NCBI GenBank assembly: GCA_027625915.1
Contig: JANTQA010000060.1
Location: 1,736,001-1,800,000 of the forward strand
Length of the DNA stretch: 64,000 bases
Reading direction: 5' to 3'
Source of the DNA: Anaeramoeba flamelloides
Lineage: Eukaryota > Metamonada > Anaeramoebidae
The position numbers and the translations under genes were made by a program. Within the stretch, counting starts at the first letter, position 1, and every line of letters starts with the position of its first letter. Shown here in pieces: positions 1 to 11,542 of this stretch. The notes below the pieces were generated by a model. That model saw only the letters and a list, made by a program, of their open reading frames with translations, was not told the DNA's origin and made no database searches.

Positions 1-118
1 AAATTTTAATTGTGTAGAAGTTGACAAAAAATAAAATGTTTTTATTTATTTTTTTTTAAAAAATTGTTGGGGAGTTTAGAGTATCAGAGATTTTATATAT
101 ATATATATATAAGTAGTG

Positions 119-602
119 TAAAAAATACCGTAAATGAAAAAAATACGGTTAAATATTTTAAATTGTGAATATTAGGAAAATTGTTGTGTAATTTATTTTA
201 TTTAAAAATCCTTTTTTTAAGAATCAAACTTTTTAAGTTATAATACACCCACTTATTAGAATGATGATTAATGAAATTCCACTTATTCAACACACCAACC
301 AATCAATCAAAAAACAATGTATAAAAATTTTCATTTTCTAAATTCTAATAAACCTCTATTAAACCCGATTGTTTTTCCAAAAAAAGTTGATCTACATAGG
401 CTATCAAATAATTATTTGAGTATTCTATAGACACCTTGCTTTAATGGACTTTTGGTTGGTTTATTACACATTCCTAAAAAAATTTAGTTATTTATAAAAA
501 GGATTTTATTGAACATATAAGGAAATTACACAGAAATTTTACTAATATTCATAATTAAAAATCTTGTCAGGGAATTTTTTCATGTCCTGTATTTTTTTCC
601 CA
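119..602. repeat. Family B foldback element, copy 1 (about 100-bp inverted ends)
   Basis: The left part (about 120-222) and the right part (about 499-602) are reverse complements of each other with moderate divergence. For example, the left end has GTGAATATTAGGAAAAT and the right end reads the same on the other strand. The whole unit resembles 23955-24435, including the middle stretch around ACCCACTTATTAGAATGATG. I infer a non-autonomous foldback or MITE-type element with long terminal inverted repeats and no coding capacity. An (AT)n run sits just outside or in its left end at about 96-113. Confidence 0.7.
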
Positions 603-1192
603 ACAGTAACTATATCTATAAATAAAATATTAAACATTTTTAATTTTAACAAGTTTACTAAAGTTGTTACCTATTTTATTATCTCTTATCATTTCACCAT
701 GTCAAATGATTTATTGTAACAAAATCCATTTTTCTTAATTAACAAAATGAATTTCTAAGAATAAAACTAACTCCATAAAGAGTAAAAATGTTAACTCAGA
801 AAAATGAATTGAGATATAAAAATTTCTAAATCAAAATATTGTGTTGGTTTGTTTTTCTTTTTAAAACTGATAAACTAAGGGTAAAACTAAAGTTTTTTAA
901 GAAATGTCAAAGGATAACAAAAAGGAAGAATTTGTCCACTAAAAGATTGGGAAATATATGTTTGAGAGGATATTTTTGAAATTTTACTAGTTTGGTTTGT
1001 GGGGTAAAATTATGAAAAGAATTAAATTTTTATGTTTGTGGACAATTGAAACATGAACAGACTTTTGCAAAACACTATACAAGAGTTGAATTGATTCAAA
1101 AATAGTTAAGTCACTTTACCATTCGATCCTTGATTAAAAATCTATTTATTTTTTTTTTCGTTATTTTAAAAAATTCACTCAACCAAATAAGA
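603..1192. other. Upstream region of the lysine transaminase gene
   Basis: AT-rich, with no open frame of note. It should hold the promoter and 5' untranslated region of the gene starting at 1193, but no motif can be singled out. Confidence 0.4.
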
Positions 1193-4100
1193 ATGTCTCG
1201 TGGATTAACAAAGGAACAAGTCGACAACCTCCAACCATCTCAAGTACTTGACAGTCTCCGTAAAGTAATGCTGATTGATGGCTATGATTTTGTTGTAGAT
1301 ACCGATAACTCAAAAGGGATGTATTTAGTCGATAAAAAAACAAACAAAAAATACTTGGATTTTTTTACCTACTTTGCATCTTCGTAAAATATACTTTTTT
1401 TTTTTTTTTTTCTCGTCGTTTGATTAAGCAAAAGTAATTTCATAAAACCAAACTGTTTTTTTTTTGAGCTAAAACGAGATCTTCAACACAAACACTTCAA
1501 AAACATTTCTTTCAAATAAATAAAGTGCTTTAGGGATGAATCATCCAAAAATGTGCACTGAAGAATTTATCAAATACATTGGAAAGTTGGCGCTGAACAA
1601 AATCAATAATTCAAGCTTTTACTCTCTTGAAATGGGGAAATTTGTCAGCACTTTGGAACGTGTAGCAATGCCAAAAGAGTTCACAAAGGTTTTTTTTATT
1701 TCGGGTGGTGCTCTTGCTGTTGAAAATGCTTTAAAGGCTTCCATTGATTGGAAAGTGAGGAAGAACATTAAAGCTGGTTTGGGGGAAATTGGTACAAAGG
1801 TCATACATTTTAAAGAAGCTTTCCATGGTCGCACAGGGTATCTTTTCCCTTTTTTTTTTTTATTTTTTTTCTTCTTTTCCAAGTTTTTGAATTTTTCCCC
1901 TTTTTAAAAGCAAAATCAAAAATCTTCAATGAACCACTTATCAGTGCAACAAACAAACAAATTTTGTCTACTGTTTGCTCTTTCAATATTATCTTCCTTA
2001 TGTCTACCCTTCCAATCGAACATAATATTTTTCGACAATCGATATTCATTTTTAATAATGGTTGGTTATCTTTCTAAAGGAATTTTCAGATTCTATGCTC
2101 TATAGGGATTGAACTATAATACTTTAACCTCTAAAAATGTTATTTAAAAGAATTCCAATTTAAGAAAAGTGAAGATATTGTTCATTTTAGGATTTTTTTA
2201 TGGATTTTCATTTGAAGGAAAAAATTATTGATCAAAAACTTTTAGTAATTTTCTAACAAAACAGGACAAATTTAAAAAATCATTTTTTACTGATATTGCT
2301 GACGCTTATGTCCAAATTATTATCGAGTATAATGGTACACGTGAAGCAAACTATAGGATGATGATTAAAAATAATTTAGATAAAACCAGTATAATGAATC
2401 TTTAAATTTTTGTCCTTTATCAAAAGTAAATTTTGAATTTTGTTGGTGAAAAGAGTTTTTAACCAAATTGACACATTTTCAAAAAAAAACACTAAAATTG
2501 TCAATTTTTTCACATGAACTCTTCACTCAACATTCTTTAAAGTCAATAAATATGTTGCTATTATAAAAGTAATATTCAATATACTATAAAATCTGAATAA
2601 TACTTCAGGTTCAGTTAGATCTTTATTCTAGAAAAATGTAGTAATTGAAGTCATAATCTTATTCAGTAATCTCTGTTTCAAATCTCTCAAAAAAATCTAT
2701 TTTGTAAAAAAGTTAAAATCATCATTTAAAGCCCTAGTACTAGTATAAAAGCAATAAATGGCTTTTTTTGTCATTTTTTTTGAAATTAACTTTTTTGGAA
2801 TATCGACAAGTTATAGTTTTGAACAAAGTATTTGGCTAGGTTTGAATAGTAATCATTTTTACATTTCAGGCAACCTTTGTTCACAGGATTTTTGAAAAAG
2901 GAGATTGAAAAAAAAAAATAAAATCAAAAACCAAAAAAAAAGTGAGTCACAATTTTTGAAATGATTATTATAGATTTTTTATTACTGGTCTTTAAATTAA
3001 AAAAAGATCAAAATATTTTTTGCTCATAATTATCTTAATTTTAACAGGAATTACAGAGCCTCAAATTTCTAATGTTTATTAGTATTTTCAATGATCTTTT
3101 TTTTTTTCAACTTGATCTTTCTCAAAAAGAAAAGGAAAAAAAAAAAAAAAACAAAGAAAAGAAAAAGAAAAGAAAAGGAAAAAGAAAGAAAAAACAAAAA
3201 TTTGATGAAATTAGAAAAAATGGTTTCTGATCTCAAATTGAAAAATACTATTTTGATAAGAATTGATCCTTTTCACTCAAAACAACTTCCAATAACATTA
3301 TAAAGTGAGTCAAAAATTTTGAAAAATATCTAAATTTAGATTAAAAAGAAATTATAGTTTTTTTAAAAATTCAATTATTCATTAAGTAATCAATTCTTAA
3401 ATTTTTATATCAAAAACAAATCAAAATAATTTATTTGAAGTGGAATAATATCAAAATTCTTTTTTTAACTTTTATCCCTTATTTAAAATATTTTTTAAAA
3501 TAATAAACGAATTGATAATGTTTTTAAGAATTAGTATATATATTTCAAAAATAAAAATAAATTATCATTCTCTACTTGGTATAATTACATGTTTTTATTT
3601 TATCAATAATTAAGGTGTGAATCCGTATCCCCTAAATTAAAATTAAAAAAAAACTACATTATTAGCTCAAAAAAAGCGAATTTTTTTTTTATAGATTAAG
3701 AGAGGAGTTTATAATTCACATTGTTTGCCATGAGGTTTTTTTTTTATTTCAAAAATTAAAAAAAAAAAAAAAAACTAGGCACTCTACTGTACTCTAAGGC
3801 ACTCTATAACAATTTTACTTTGGTTTTTATTGATTTTTATTTTGATTAGAAAATTAATTGATTTTTGAAACAAAAACCAAAATTAAAAAAAAACATCTCT
3901 AAATTTTCTTGGGTTTTCTATTTATAAGGAAAATCAATAGATTTTCGAAACAAAAACAAAAACCTCAAGAAAACGGATGTTAGCCTTTCAAAAATTCAAA
4001 AGAAAACCTCAGTTAGCTTTTCCATAATTCAAAATAATACTCAAGAAAACCTATTGATTTTCTTAATGAACAGAAAACCCAAGAAAACTTACCCGCTATT

Positions 4101-7100
4101 TTTCCATAAATCAAAATAATAGAGAAGTATCTTTAATTTTGATGAATTCTTTTAAATTCTGGAAAATCTAGACACTCTAAGGTACTCTACGGTATCTGAA
4201 GGCACACTACCGAAATTCACCAATTCCTAAATTTATATTTATATTATCACTTTTTGTATATTATTAGTTTTGTTTCTGATTTTTCCTTTAATATTATAAC
4301 TTTTGTTCTTGTTGTTTCCATACGTTTATTATTTAAAATTCAATTTGAATAGTTACACAATGAGCCTTACAAATACAGATCCCATCAAAGTGCAATACTA
4401 TCCAAAATTTGATTGGCCAAGAATTACAACCCCAAAATGTACTTTCCCACTTGAAGGGGAGAATCTTAAAAAAACAATTGAATTAGAGAACAAAGCACTT
4501 GAAGAAATTAAAGAAGCAATAAAAAAAAATCCAAATCAAATCGCTTGTTTAATTATTGAACCAATTCAAGGTGAAGGTGGCGACAACCATTATAGAGCAG
4601 AATTTATGCAGGCATTGCGTGAAATTACTTTAGAAAATGATATTATGTTTATTTGTGATGAAGTACAAACTGGAATTGGTAAATTTCAAATTTTTTGTTA
4701 AAAAATTCTAAATAATTAAATTAATACACATTTTAAAACCTTTTGGGAAAAAAAATTAAAAAATTTAACAGAATGAAACTAAATTTTTAGTATACTCATT
4801 TCAAAAAATTTTGATAAAAAATATTTTTCAAAACATCTTTAAAATAGTTAAGAAACTCTGATAAAACTTTTTATGGCATTATACGAAAAAATTTTTTTCG
4901 TCTCATTTTTTCTAATTGATTCTACTTTTTTCAATTTTCTAATAAGCAATAAAACAGTTGATAAACTTAAATTGGGCGATTTTTAAAACTATATTGAAAA
5001 ATTTTATTTCACAATTTTAAAAACCCACTTTAGAATTGTTCCCTTCTTTTTCATTTAAAAACGTTTCTTCAGAAATATTTAAATATGAAAAATGATAATT
5101 TTTACTAGTACTTTAGAATTAAAAATTGTTAAAAAATAATTTAAATTTAATGATTTTTTTTTTTTTATTATTATTATTATTGAAGGACTGTAAATTACAC
5201 TCTAGTTACCCTTAGACTTAAATTCACTTTCTGAAATTTAAGCGTAAAATCATAGATTTTCTTTCTATAGGGTTTTTACTCCTCCTGTTTCTTGGGACGT
5301 GTCGTCAAGTGCCGTAGGGTGCCTAGCTTTTTTTTAATTTGAAAAATAAAAAGAAAATTTCAAAAATTTTCTTTTAATTTCTCAAATCAAAAAAAAGCTA
5401 ATGGCGCTTTTCCAGAATTCAAAAGAATTTAGTAAAATCAAGTATTTTACTCAATTCTTTCAAATCCTGAAAAACCGAACGACAGTGGATAATTTTTAAT
5501 TTGGTCATATAAATGATATAATATTTTTTTTTACTTTAATATTTTAATTATTTTTCTTCTTCTCTTTTTTATTTAGTAAATTTTCTTTGATTACTCCTTT
5601 CTTATAATAATAATAAGTAAAATTATAGATTTCGCGATTATTAATTAATGAAAATAGTTTCAAACTGTCTTGATTTGAAATTAATTCATTAAGATTTATT
5701 TTTTTTAATTTGTTATGAAAAAAATTTAATGATTTTATACCTGATTTGAATTTGATAATTTGTGTTATTGTTTGTATATTTTTCGTTTTTATTTATTTTT
5801 TCAAGGTGATTTTTTGGATTGAGGAATACATTGAACAAATTTCTCGATGTTACTTGGCTTAAATTTCCATCATGTTTTGTGTGTGTGCGTATTTGCTTTA
5901 AAAAAAGGAAAAAATAAAAATTAAATGTATTTACTGTCTCAAATATTAATCATTGTATATAATCATTGAAAATAATTCATAATACACAGAGAATATGTTT
6001 CTTTACTAAAACAAATTATGTTCTTTTGGGGATTAATGTAAAAAAATATAATAATAATATCAATCAATCAATATAAAAAATCCTCAAATATAAAAAGTAT
6101 CCAAATTTCTACAAATATCTAAAAAAGAAGAAATCTATTACGTTTAATTTGTAATTCAGATTTTGAAAATAATTAACACGCTTTCCAAGATTTTAAATTA
6201 TAAAACCTTTCCAAATAAAATTTTTGAAATTAAAGTAAAAAAATAGATAAAAGTTATTAATTAAAAGAATATTTGACATTAGCTTTTATTACCTCTATTA
6301 ATTTGTCTTCAGAATAACTAATAAATCTCAATGTAATATTTATCGATGAATTTTATTAATGTAAACTCGATTTCGCCCCAAGTGGCCCAGCTAAAATGAA
6401 AAAATCACTTTTTTTTTAAGAATCAATCCAAACTAAGATTGTTTTTAAATACGAAAAATAATAAACTTCGGGTTAGATTCGATGATCATTAACAAAATAT
6501 CTTTACAAACAAACCCTAAATTTTCTAAAAAATAATATTGTAAAAAAATTTGTGATCACTTTTCAGTAGAACCGTCTACTTGCAAAATATCTCAATTTCT
6601 TTAGGAAATTAAAATTGTTGACAATAATATTTTTTAATAATAATTGTATTCATTTTAAAATATATTGTATCGCTTAACTTTTCTTAAAGTTGATTTGGAG
6701 TTTTCAAACATTGTTTTTTTTTGATTCTGACTTTCGAAAAAAAAAAAATAAAAAACTAAATTAGAAAAAAAAATAAAAAAAAAATTGAAGAAATTACAAA
6801 ATAATCCAGCTTTCACTTTTAAAAATTTATTTTGAGAAGAATATTGAATTAAACTCATGGGATATGTTCTATTTTTTCAATAAAACTGGCTTTTTTAACT
6901 GAAAAGAAGTTTCTTAACCTGAATTTTTCATAATTGTCTTGATAATATTGGTAAAGATCGTTTTATTGTAAATTTTTTTTTTTTCAAAATATTCAAGAAA
7001 AATTACAGAATAGAATTTTTTTCATTAAATATAAATTAATCTCAAAAAAATTACCCAAAATAACAAAAATTTTATTTTTTTCTTTTGTGTGATTAATTAT

Positions 7101-8409
7101 GATATCAAAAGAAACCTTTCTTTTTGTTTTTGGATCATCTTTCAAAAGGCATCCAATTACAAAATATCAAAAAATCAAATATTTAATCGTTATGTAAATT
7201 ATAATTGCATAGTATTTTTATTATTAAATAATCCCCAATTCAAGATTTTTAAAACCCCAAAATTCAATTTTTGAAAAAGAAAAATCTTTTTTAATCAATT
7301 CTAGAAGAAATACTAAAATAAAACCATTCACAGATTTAAATGTAAACACTTTTTTTATAAATTACAATACTCATAAAAAAAAAAATAAAAAAATATCAAT
7401 ACTAATAATTCAAGAGTGTATTAAAAATTATGTATAAGGGCAAAATAAAAAAATTAATTGACAAATTTGTTTAAATTTTAATTAGGAATATTGATCGATC
7501 AAATGGCTAGATACCATTGACTAATTTTGTTTGAGTTCTTCTATTTTGAAGAACTTGCTTTAATTTAATATCAATTGTTTGGAAAAAATTGATCGACTAA
7601 AATAGGTTATTTAATTCAAAAAATGAAATGAAAACAAAAAACTAAAAGTTGACAAAATGATTTTCATATTTTACAAAAATCAAAATTATTTCCAATTTGA
7701 ATGAAATTGTATCATTGTGATTTTTTTAGCTGTTTTAATAATGTGGAAAATTTTGAATTTTAGTTTAATTTTTTCCAAAAATTATATGAATATTGTATCG
7801 TTCGTTCTTCTATTAATATATTATCATGGCTTTAAATAACTTGATTTTATTCTTCAATAATTTGAATATGCATCGTTAACTCGTTTTTTTATAGGTTCCA
7901 CTGGAAAAATGTGGGGTTACCAGCATTATGGAATTGTCCCTGATATGATCACATTTGGAAAAAAGGCACAAGTCTGCGGATTCATGAGCACAGATCGTAT
8001 TATGGAAGTTGAAGATAATGTTTTTATGAAATCTTCAAGAATCTTTTCAACATGGGGTGGCAATTATGTAGATATGATCAGAGCACAAAAGATTTTAGAA
8101 ATCATCGAAGAAGACCAATTAGTTGAAAAATCTGCACTCGTCGGGGAATACCTTCTTGAGCAATTATTGTTGATCCAAAACGATTTCCCAAAAATTATTT
8201 CAAATACCCGAGGCAAAGGATTATTTTGTGCAATTGATTTCCCAGACAAAGAGTCCAGAAAGAAGGTTAGAGATCATTGCTATGAAAATGGCCTAATTGT
8301 TATTCCCTGTGGCCCTCTTTCTTTAAGGTGTAGACCTCCACTTGTTTGTGAGAAATCACATGTTGATGAATTTGTTCAAATTATGAGAAAAGCGTTACAG
8401 CAACTTTAA
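1193..8409 (+). CDS. lat: L-lysine 6-transaminase (class III PLP aminotransferase), four exons
   Basis: Exons are 1193-1383, 1526-1837, 4353-4678 and 7895-8409. They join in phase with GT-AG introns to give 447 residues, the usual length of lysine epsilon-aminotransferase. The enzyme moves the epsilon-amino group of lysine to 2-oxoglutarate, giving aminoadipate semialdehyde and glutamate. Family landmarks read straight through the joins: FASSALGMNHP across exons 1/2, HGRTGYTMSLTNTDP across exons 2/3 and DEVQTGIGSTGKMWGYQ across exons 3/4. Also seen are EPIQGEGGDNH, TFGKKAQVCG (PLP lysine by alignment K300), FSTWGGN and GKGLFCAIDFP. The start at 1193 matches the family N-terminus; an upstream TTG in the same frame is not needed. 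The family is best known from bacteria, so an intron-containing eukaryotic copy suggests old lateral transfer (inference). The introns at 1838-4352 and 4679-7894 hold repeats of families A, C and F. Confidence 0.93.
2870..3305. repeat. Family F dispersed purine-rich repeat, copy 1 (in intron 2)
   Basis: It contains a landmark CAACTTGATCTTTCTCAAAAAG, then a long A/G tract, then a tail with TTTCTGATCTCAAATTGAAAA and TTTTGATAAGAATTGATC. The same order of blocks recurs near 29700-30075, 60270-60800 and, more weakly, 6600-6930. The short reading frame through the A/G tract is lysine-rich by composition only. Confidence 0.5.
3765..4212. repeat. Family A modular hairpin repeat, copy 1 (in intron 2)
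   Basis: Both borders carry the family core on the minus strand, CTAGGCACTCTACTGTACTC at the left and CTAGACACTCTAAGGTACTC at the right. Between them lie A/T hairpin modules made of CAGAAAACC/GGTTTTCTG-type and CCAGAATT/AATTCTGG-type arms. The core and the arms recur at 5290-5480, 19368-19645, 52545-52740 and 53100-53430. Confidence 0.65.
5285..5482. repeat. Family A modular hairpin repeat, copy 2 (in intron 3)
   Basis: It has the core AAGTGCCGTAGGGTGCCTAG, then an inverted pair built on TTTGAAAAATAAAAAGAAAA and its complement. A second inverted pair follows, CCAGAATTCAAAAGAATT against AATTCTTTCAAATCCTG. Together they would form two adjacent stem-loops. Confidence 0.7.
6600..6935. repeat. 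Family F dispersed repeat, copy 2 (in intron 3)
   Basis: It shares TTCTTAAAGTTGATTTGG, a following poly-T/poly-A tract and ATTTTGAGAAGAATATTGAA with 29700-30075. It ends with a block resembling CTTTTTTAACTGAAAAGAAG. No coding capacity. Confidence 0.65.
7229..7765. repeat. Family C Tc1-like MITE, copy 1 (in intron 3)
   Basis: A diverged copy of the roughly 530-bp element best seen at 9487-10020 and 46233-46765. The left end starts near AATCCCCAATTCAAGAT and the right end near TGTGGAAAATTTTGAATT. The internal block GAATATTGATCGATCA and the following ACTAAAAGTTGACAAAATGA match 45160-45360. It ends about 130 bp before exon 4 of the transaminase gene. Confidence 0.65.
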
Positions 8410-9486
8410 ATATATTTTTCTTTTTTTTGATGTGTTTTTTTTTTTGAATAATCTCACAATATTAACAAAAATATCCAACATTCTCAAATCAATTTTGCTA
8501 TTACAAATATTACAGTTTAATAAAAAATTGAAAGAACAATATCTCTTTTAGAAAAAAAAAAAAATCTCATACAATAACCTTTTCAAAAAGAAAAATAAAA
8601 ATAAAGGAAACTCTAATAATTTTTTTTTCTTTTCTTTTTTCTTTTTACTCAGATATTTCCGTTTTGGTCTGTGTTACATGCTTTTTCATAAAAAAAAGAA
8701 AGAAAGAAAGAAAGAAAACATTAATGTTACCATATTGGTGGTAATAATAATGATATAGTGTGTACTTCCTCTTCTTAAAAAAAAGGGGTTCTTATTTCCT
8801 TTTTATTATATTTTCACTTAATTTCTTATTAATTTTTTGTAGAAAAAAAATGATAAAAATCTAATTTTCTATTTGAGTTTGATCAAAAATGGAGATAAAG
8901 GTTTTTAAATTGATTTGATAATCACATGGGACAGTCAATCAAGATAAATATTAAATTTAAAAAAAATCTGAACATTGAACTATTATGTATTCAAGTGTTT
9001 TGGTTGTTTAAAAGTAATTTCTTAATATGATTATTATTTTAGCTTCAAATATTAATAATTTGTTACTCCAAAAAAAAAAAAAAAAATAGAGATTTGTGAT
9101 GTTTTTAAATATATCTATAAAATTATTGCTATTGTTTTCAAAAATTTAGTACTTAAATATGTAAAAAAAAAAATAAAAATAAATAACTCTGAGGTATTTG
9201 ATAAACTTGTTAAATTGGTTTGGTCACTAAAATTTTTATAATTTTTAAACCCTCAGTTTATTTTTTGAAAGGAGTTTTTTGGAAAAAGTACAAATTATTA
9301 AAAAAATTCAATTATTTTTCAACTTATAATCATTATATTATTTATTTCTATTTAATACAATAATGAAAATGAATAAATTTAAAAAAAAATAGTTTTTTTT
9401 TTGAATAATGTTAAAATTAATGGAATATTTTTATAGATAAATTTGGATTAAAAAGATAATCTTACCGGAATATAAATATAGATAAA
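8410..9486. other. 3' flank of the transaminase gene, A/T-rich
   Basis: Non-coding. It contains an (AAAG)n run near 8690-8720 and several A/T homopolymers. AATAAA-like signals near 8585-8605 could serve the transaminase transcript. Nothing else is recognisable. Confidence 0.4.
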
Positions 9487-10020
9487 CCCCATTCCAAAAA
9501 TTTGGACACGCCCAAAATGAAAAATAGGTAAAAAAATACCCAATTTATAATATTTTTCCAAACGTGATATAAAACCACATTTATGTTACATAGTATTAAT
9601 GTTTTTATAAGTAATCATTTTCATCCCAATAAAAGCAAAAAATATAAAATGAAAAGAAAATAATCTTGGTGTCCAAAATAATGAAACGAGCGGAACAAAA
9701 AATGTATTATTTAATTTGTTGAAATTTCACCAACAATTGTTGATCGATCAATTTATAAGATACTATCAACCAATTATGATTGATTTTTCAATTTAACAAA
9801 CATAACACTAACTTTCTATCAACCATCGAAAAAAAAAAATTTCCGATCTAACCAAACAGATTACATAACTTGAAAAATAGGAATCAAAACAAAACAAAAA
9901 AGACAAAAAATGAAATAGTTTGTTAAATCAAAATATTTACAAAATGAATGTACAGTGTTATATTGTTATCCTTTCCACTGGGCTAAACTGTGTCGATAAT
10001 TTTTGGAATTTAGTTTGTGT
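9487..10020. repeat. Family C Tc1-like MITE, copy 2
   Basis: The left end CCCCATTCCAAAAATTTGGA and the right end (reverse complement) CTAAATTCCAAAAATTATCG are inverted repeats. Each contains the self-palindromic core TTCCAAAAATTTGGA or a decayed form of it, followed by a GACACA-like step. The interior matches 46233-46765 over its length, for example TAGTATTAATGTTTTTATAA and GGTGTCCAAAATAATGAAAC. It has no open frame, so it is a non-autonomous element. Confidence 0.75.
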
Positions 10021-11542
10021 GTGTGTGTGTGTACATTATATTTCTTTTGTTTGTATATCATCTTTTTATACAAGATAATCCTGTAAAAGTCAAACTTTTT
10101 TTCGAAAATATAATATTTGAATAAGGAATTTATCGTTGTTCTAAAATACGATCAATTTTTATCAGAAACAAATTTGATATTTTAGATTTATTGTTAAGGA
10201 AATAATTGTCAAAAATCTTTTAACTTTTAAATAGAGACTTTTGGAGTGGTTAAATTCGTTAAATTTATTAGATTATTGGATAAAAAGAGTATAAGAGACA
10301 TTTTAAATTTAAATTCATTTTTTTTTTTTTTTTTTTGGTATAGGTTCAATAATCTTTAAAAAAAAAAGAAGAAGAAGAAATAATAAAGAATAATAATAAT
10401 AATAATAATAAAATACGAATTTAAAAATAGATAAAAAAAAATGATTAGTGTTATTGGAATAACAATTTGAATCTGGGAATATATTTTCCAAAATAATTTT
10501 GATTTTTCGTCTTTTTTCCTGCTGGGCATGTTTATCATATTGAACAATGAAAATATTACTCAATTTTAATATAATGAATTTCTTTTTGGTTCATTTTCCT
10601 AAAAAATTCTATCTGTATCACCAATAGTAACCATTTTAAAGTCTAACTTTTTGATTTTCTGAAGGTATTTTTTTCATTATTTTCTTGTTTTTTTCATATC
10701 TTTAATTCACCCAGATGAAGTGATCTACAATCATCGATTTTTTTCTTCTGTATTATGTACATATTTTGGAAAATTGAAACTTTTTTTGGAATCCATTAAT
10801 TTTCTTGATACTATTTTTGATTTAAAGATCAAATTTACCCAAAAATAAATTAGGTACAGGGTATTTTGTTTCAGAAAATACTAATAATTCATAAAATTGA
10901 TTTGACCAAGAGTGTTCCTCATTCAAAAAGTTAAAAAAATTGATCTATAAATAAATTTTCAAAATTTTTTACTTTAAAAAAAATGAAACAAGCCTTAACT
11001 CAATTTTATTAAAAAAAAATCTACATGACTTCTTCCTTTTTCAAATAAAATCTTGATTTAAAAATAAAATTTACGATTTCTTATTGAATATTAAATAAAC
11101 TATTCTAAATGTAAAGTATAGAGGGTTAAATTGTTATTTTTTTGAATTTAAAAGTGCAACTTTACCTTGCCAGATAACAAAGGAATTGAATCTTTTACCA
11201 TTCCATGCATTTCATGCAATTGAGTCTTTTCAATAAAGCAAACAAATGATATATTTCAAAGTAATATTTTTAACATTTTTGGAAGTAATTAATTCTTAAA
11301 ATTAAAAAAATAATAATAATAAATAGCATAGAAAAACTAATAAATAATTATTTGTTTTTGAGAAAGAAATATATGATTTGAAAGAAAAAAAGCAAAAAAG
11401 AAAGAAAACTGACAAAAGGGAAAGCATGAAGAAAAAAAAAGAGAACTCAAAAAAGAAAAAAATGAAAAAAGGGAAAAGGATAAACAATGCAAAATATATT
11501 TTCATGTAAAAATAAATATGATCTGAAATTTGAATTATTGGG
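10021..11542. other. Intergenic, A/T-rich, between family C copy and HECT ligase stop
   Basis: A (GT)n run lies near 10016-10032 and an (AAT)n run near 10391-10411. I see no conserved gene; the short frames here encode only homopolymer-like sequence. The 3' end of the minus-strand HECT gene transcript must lie here. Confidence 0.4.

Noticed and set aside
3091-3303. Lysine-rich small protein
   Set aside because: The frame comes from an A/G tract of a family F repeat within an intron; no conserved part.
8690-8725. CRISPR-like or satellite array
   Set aside because: Only a short (AAAG)n microsatellite; no spacers. No CRISPR array was seen anywhere in the window.
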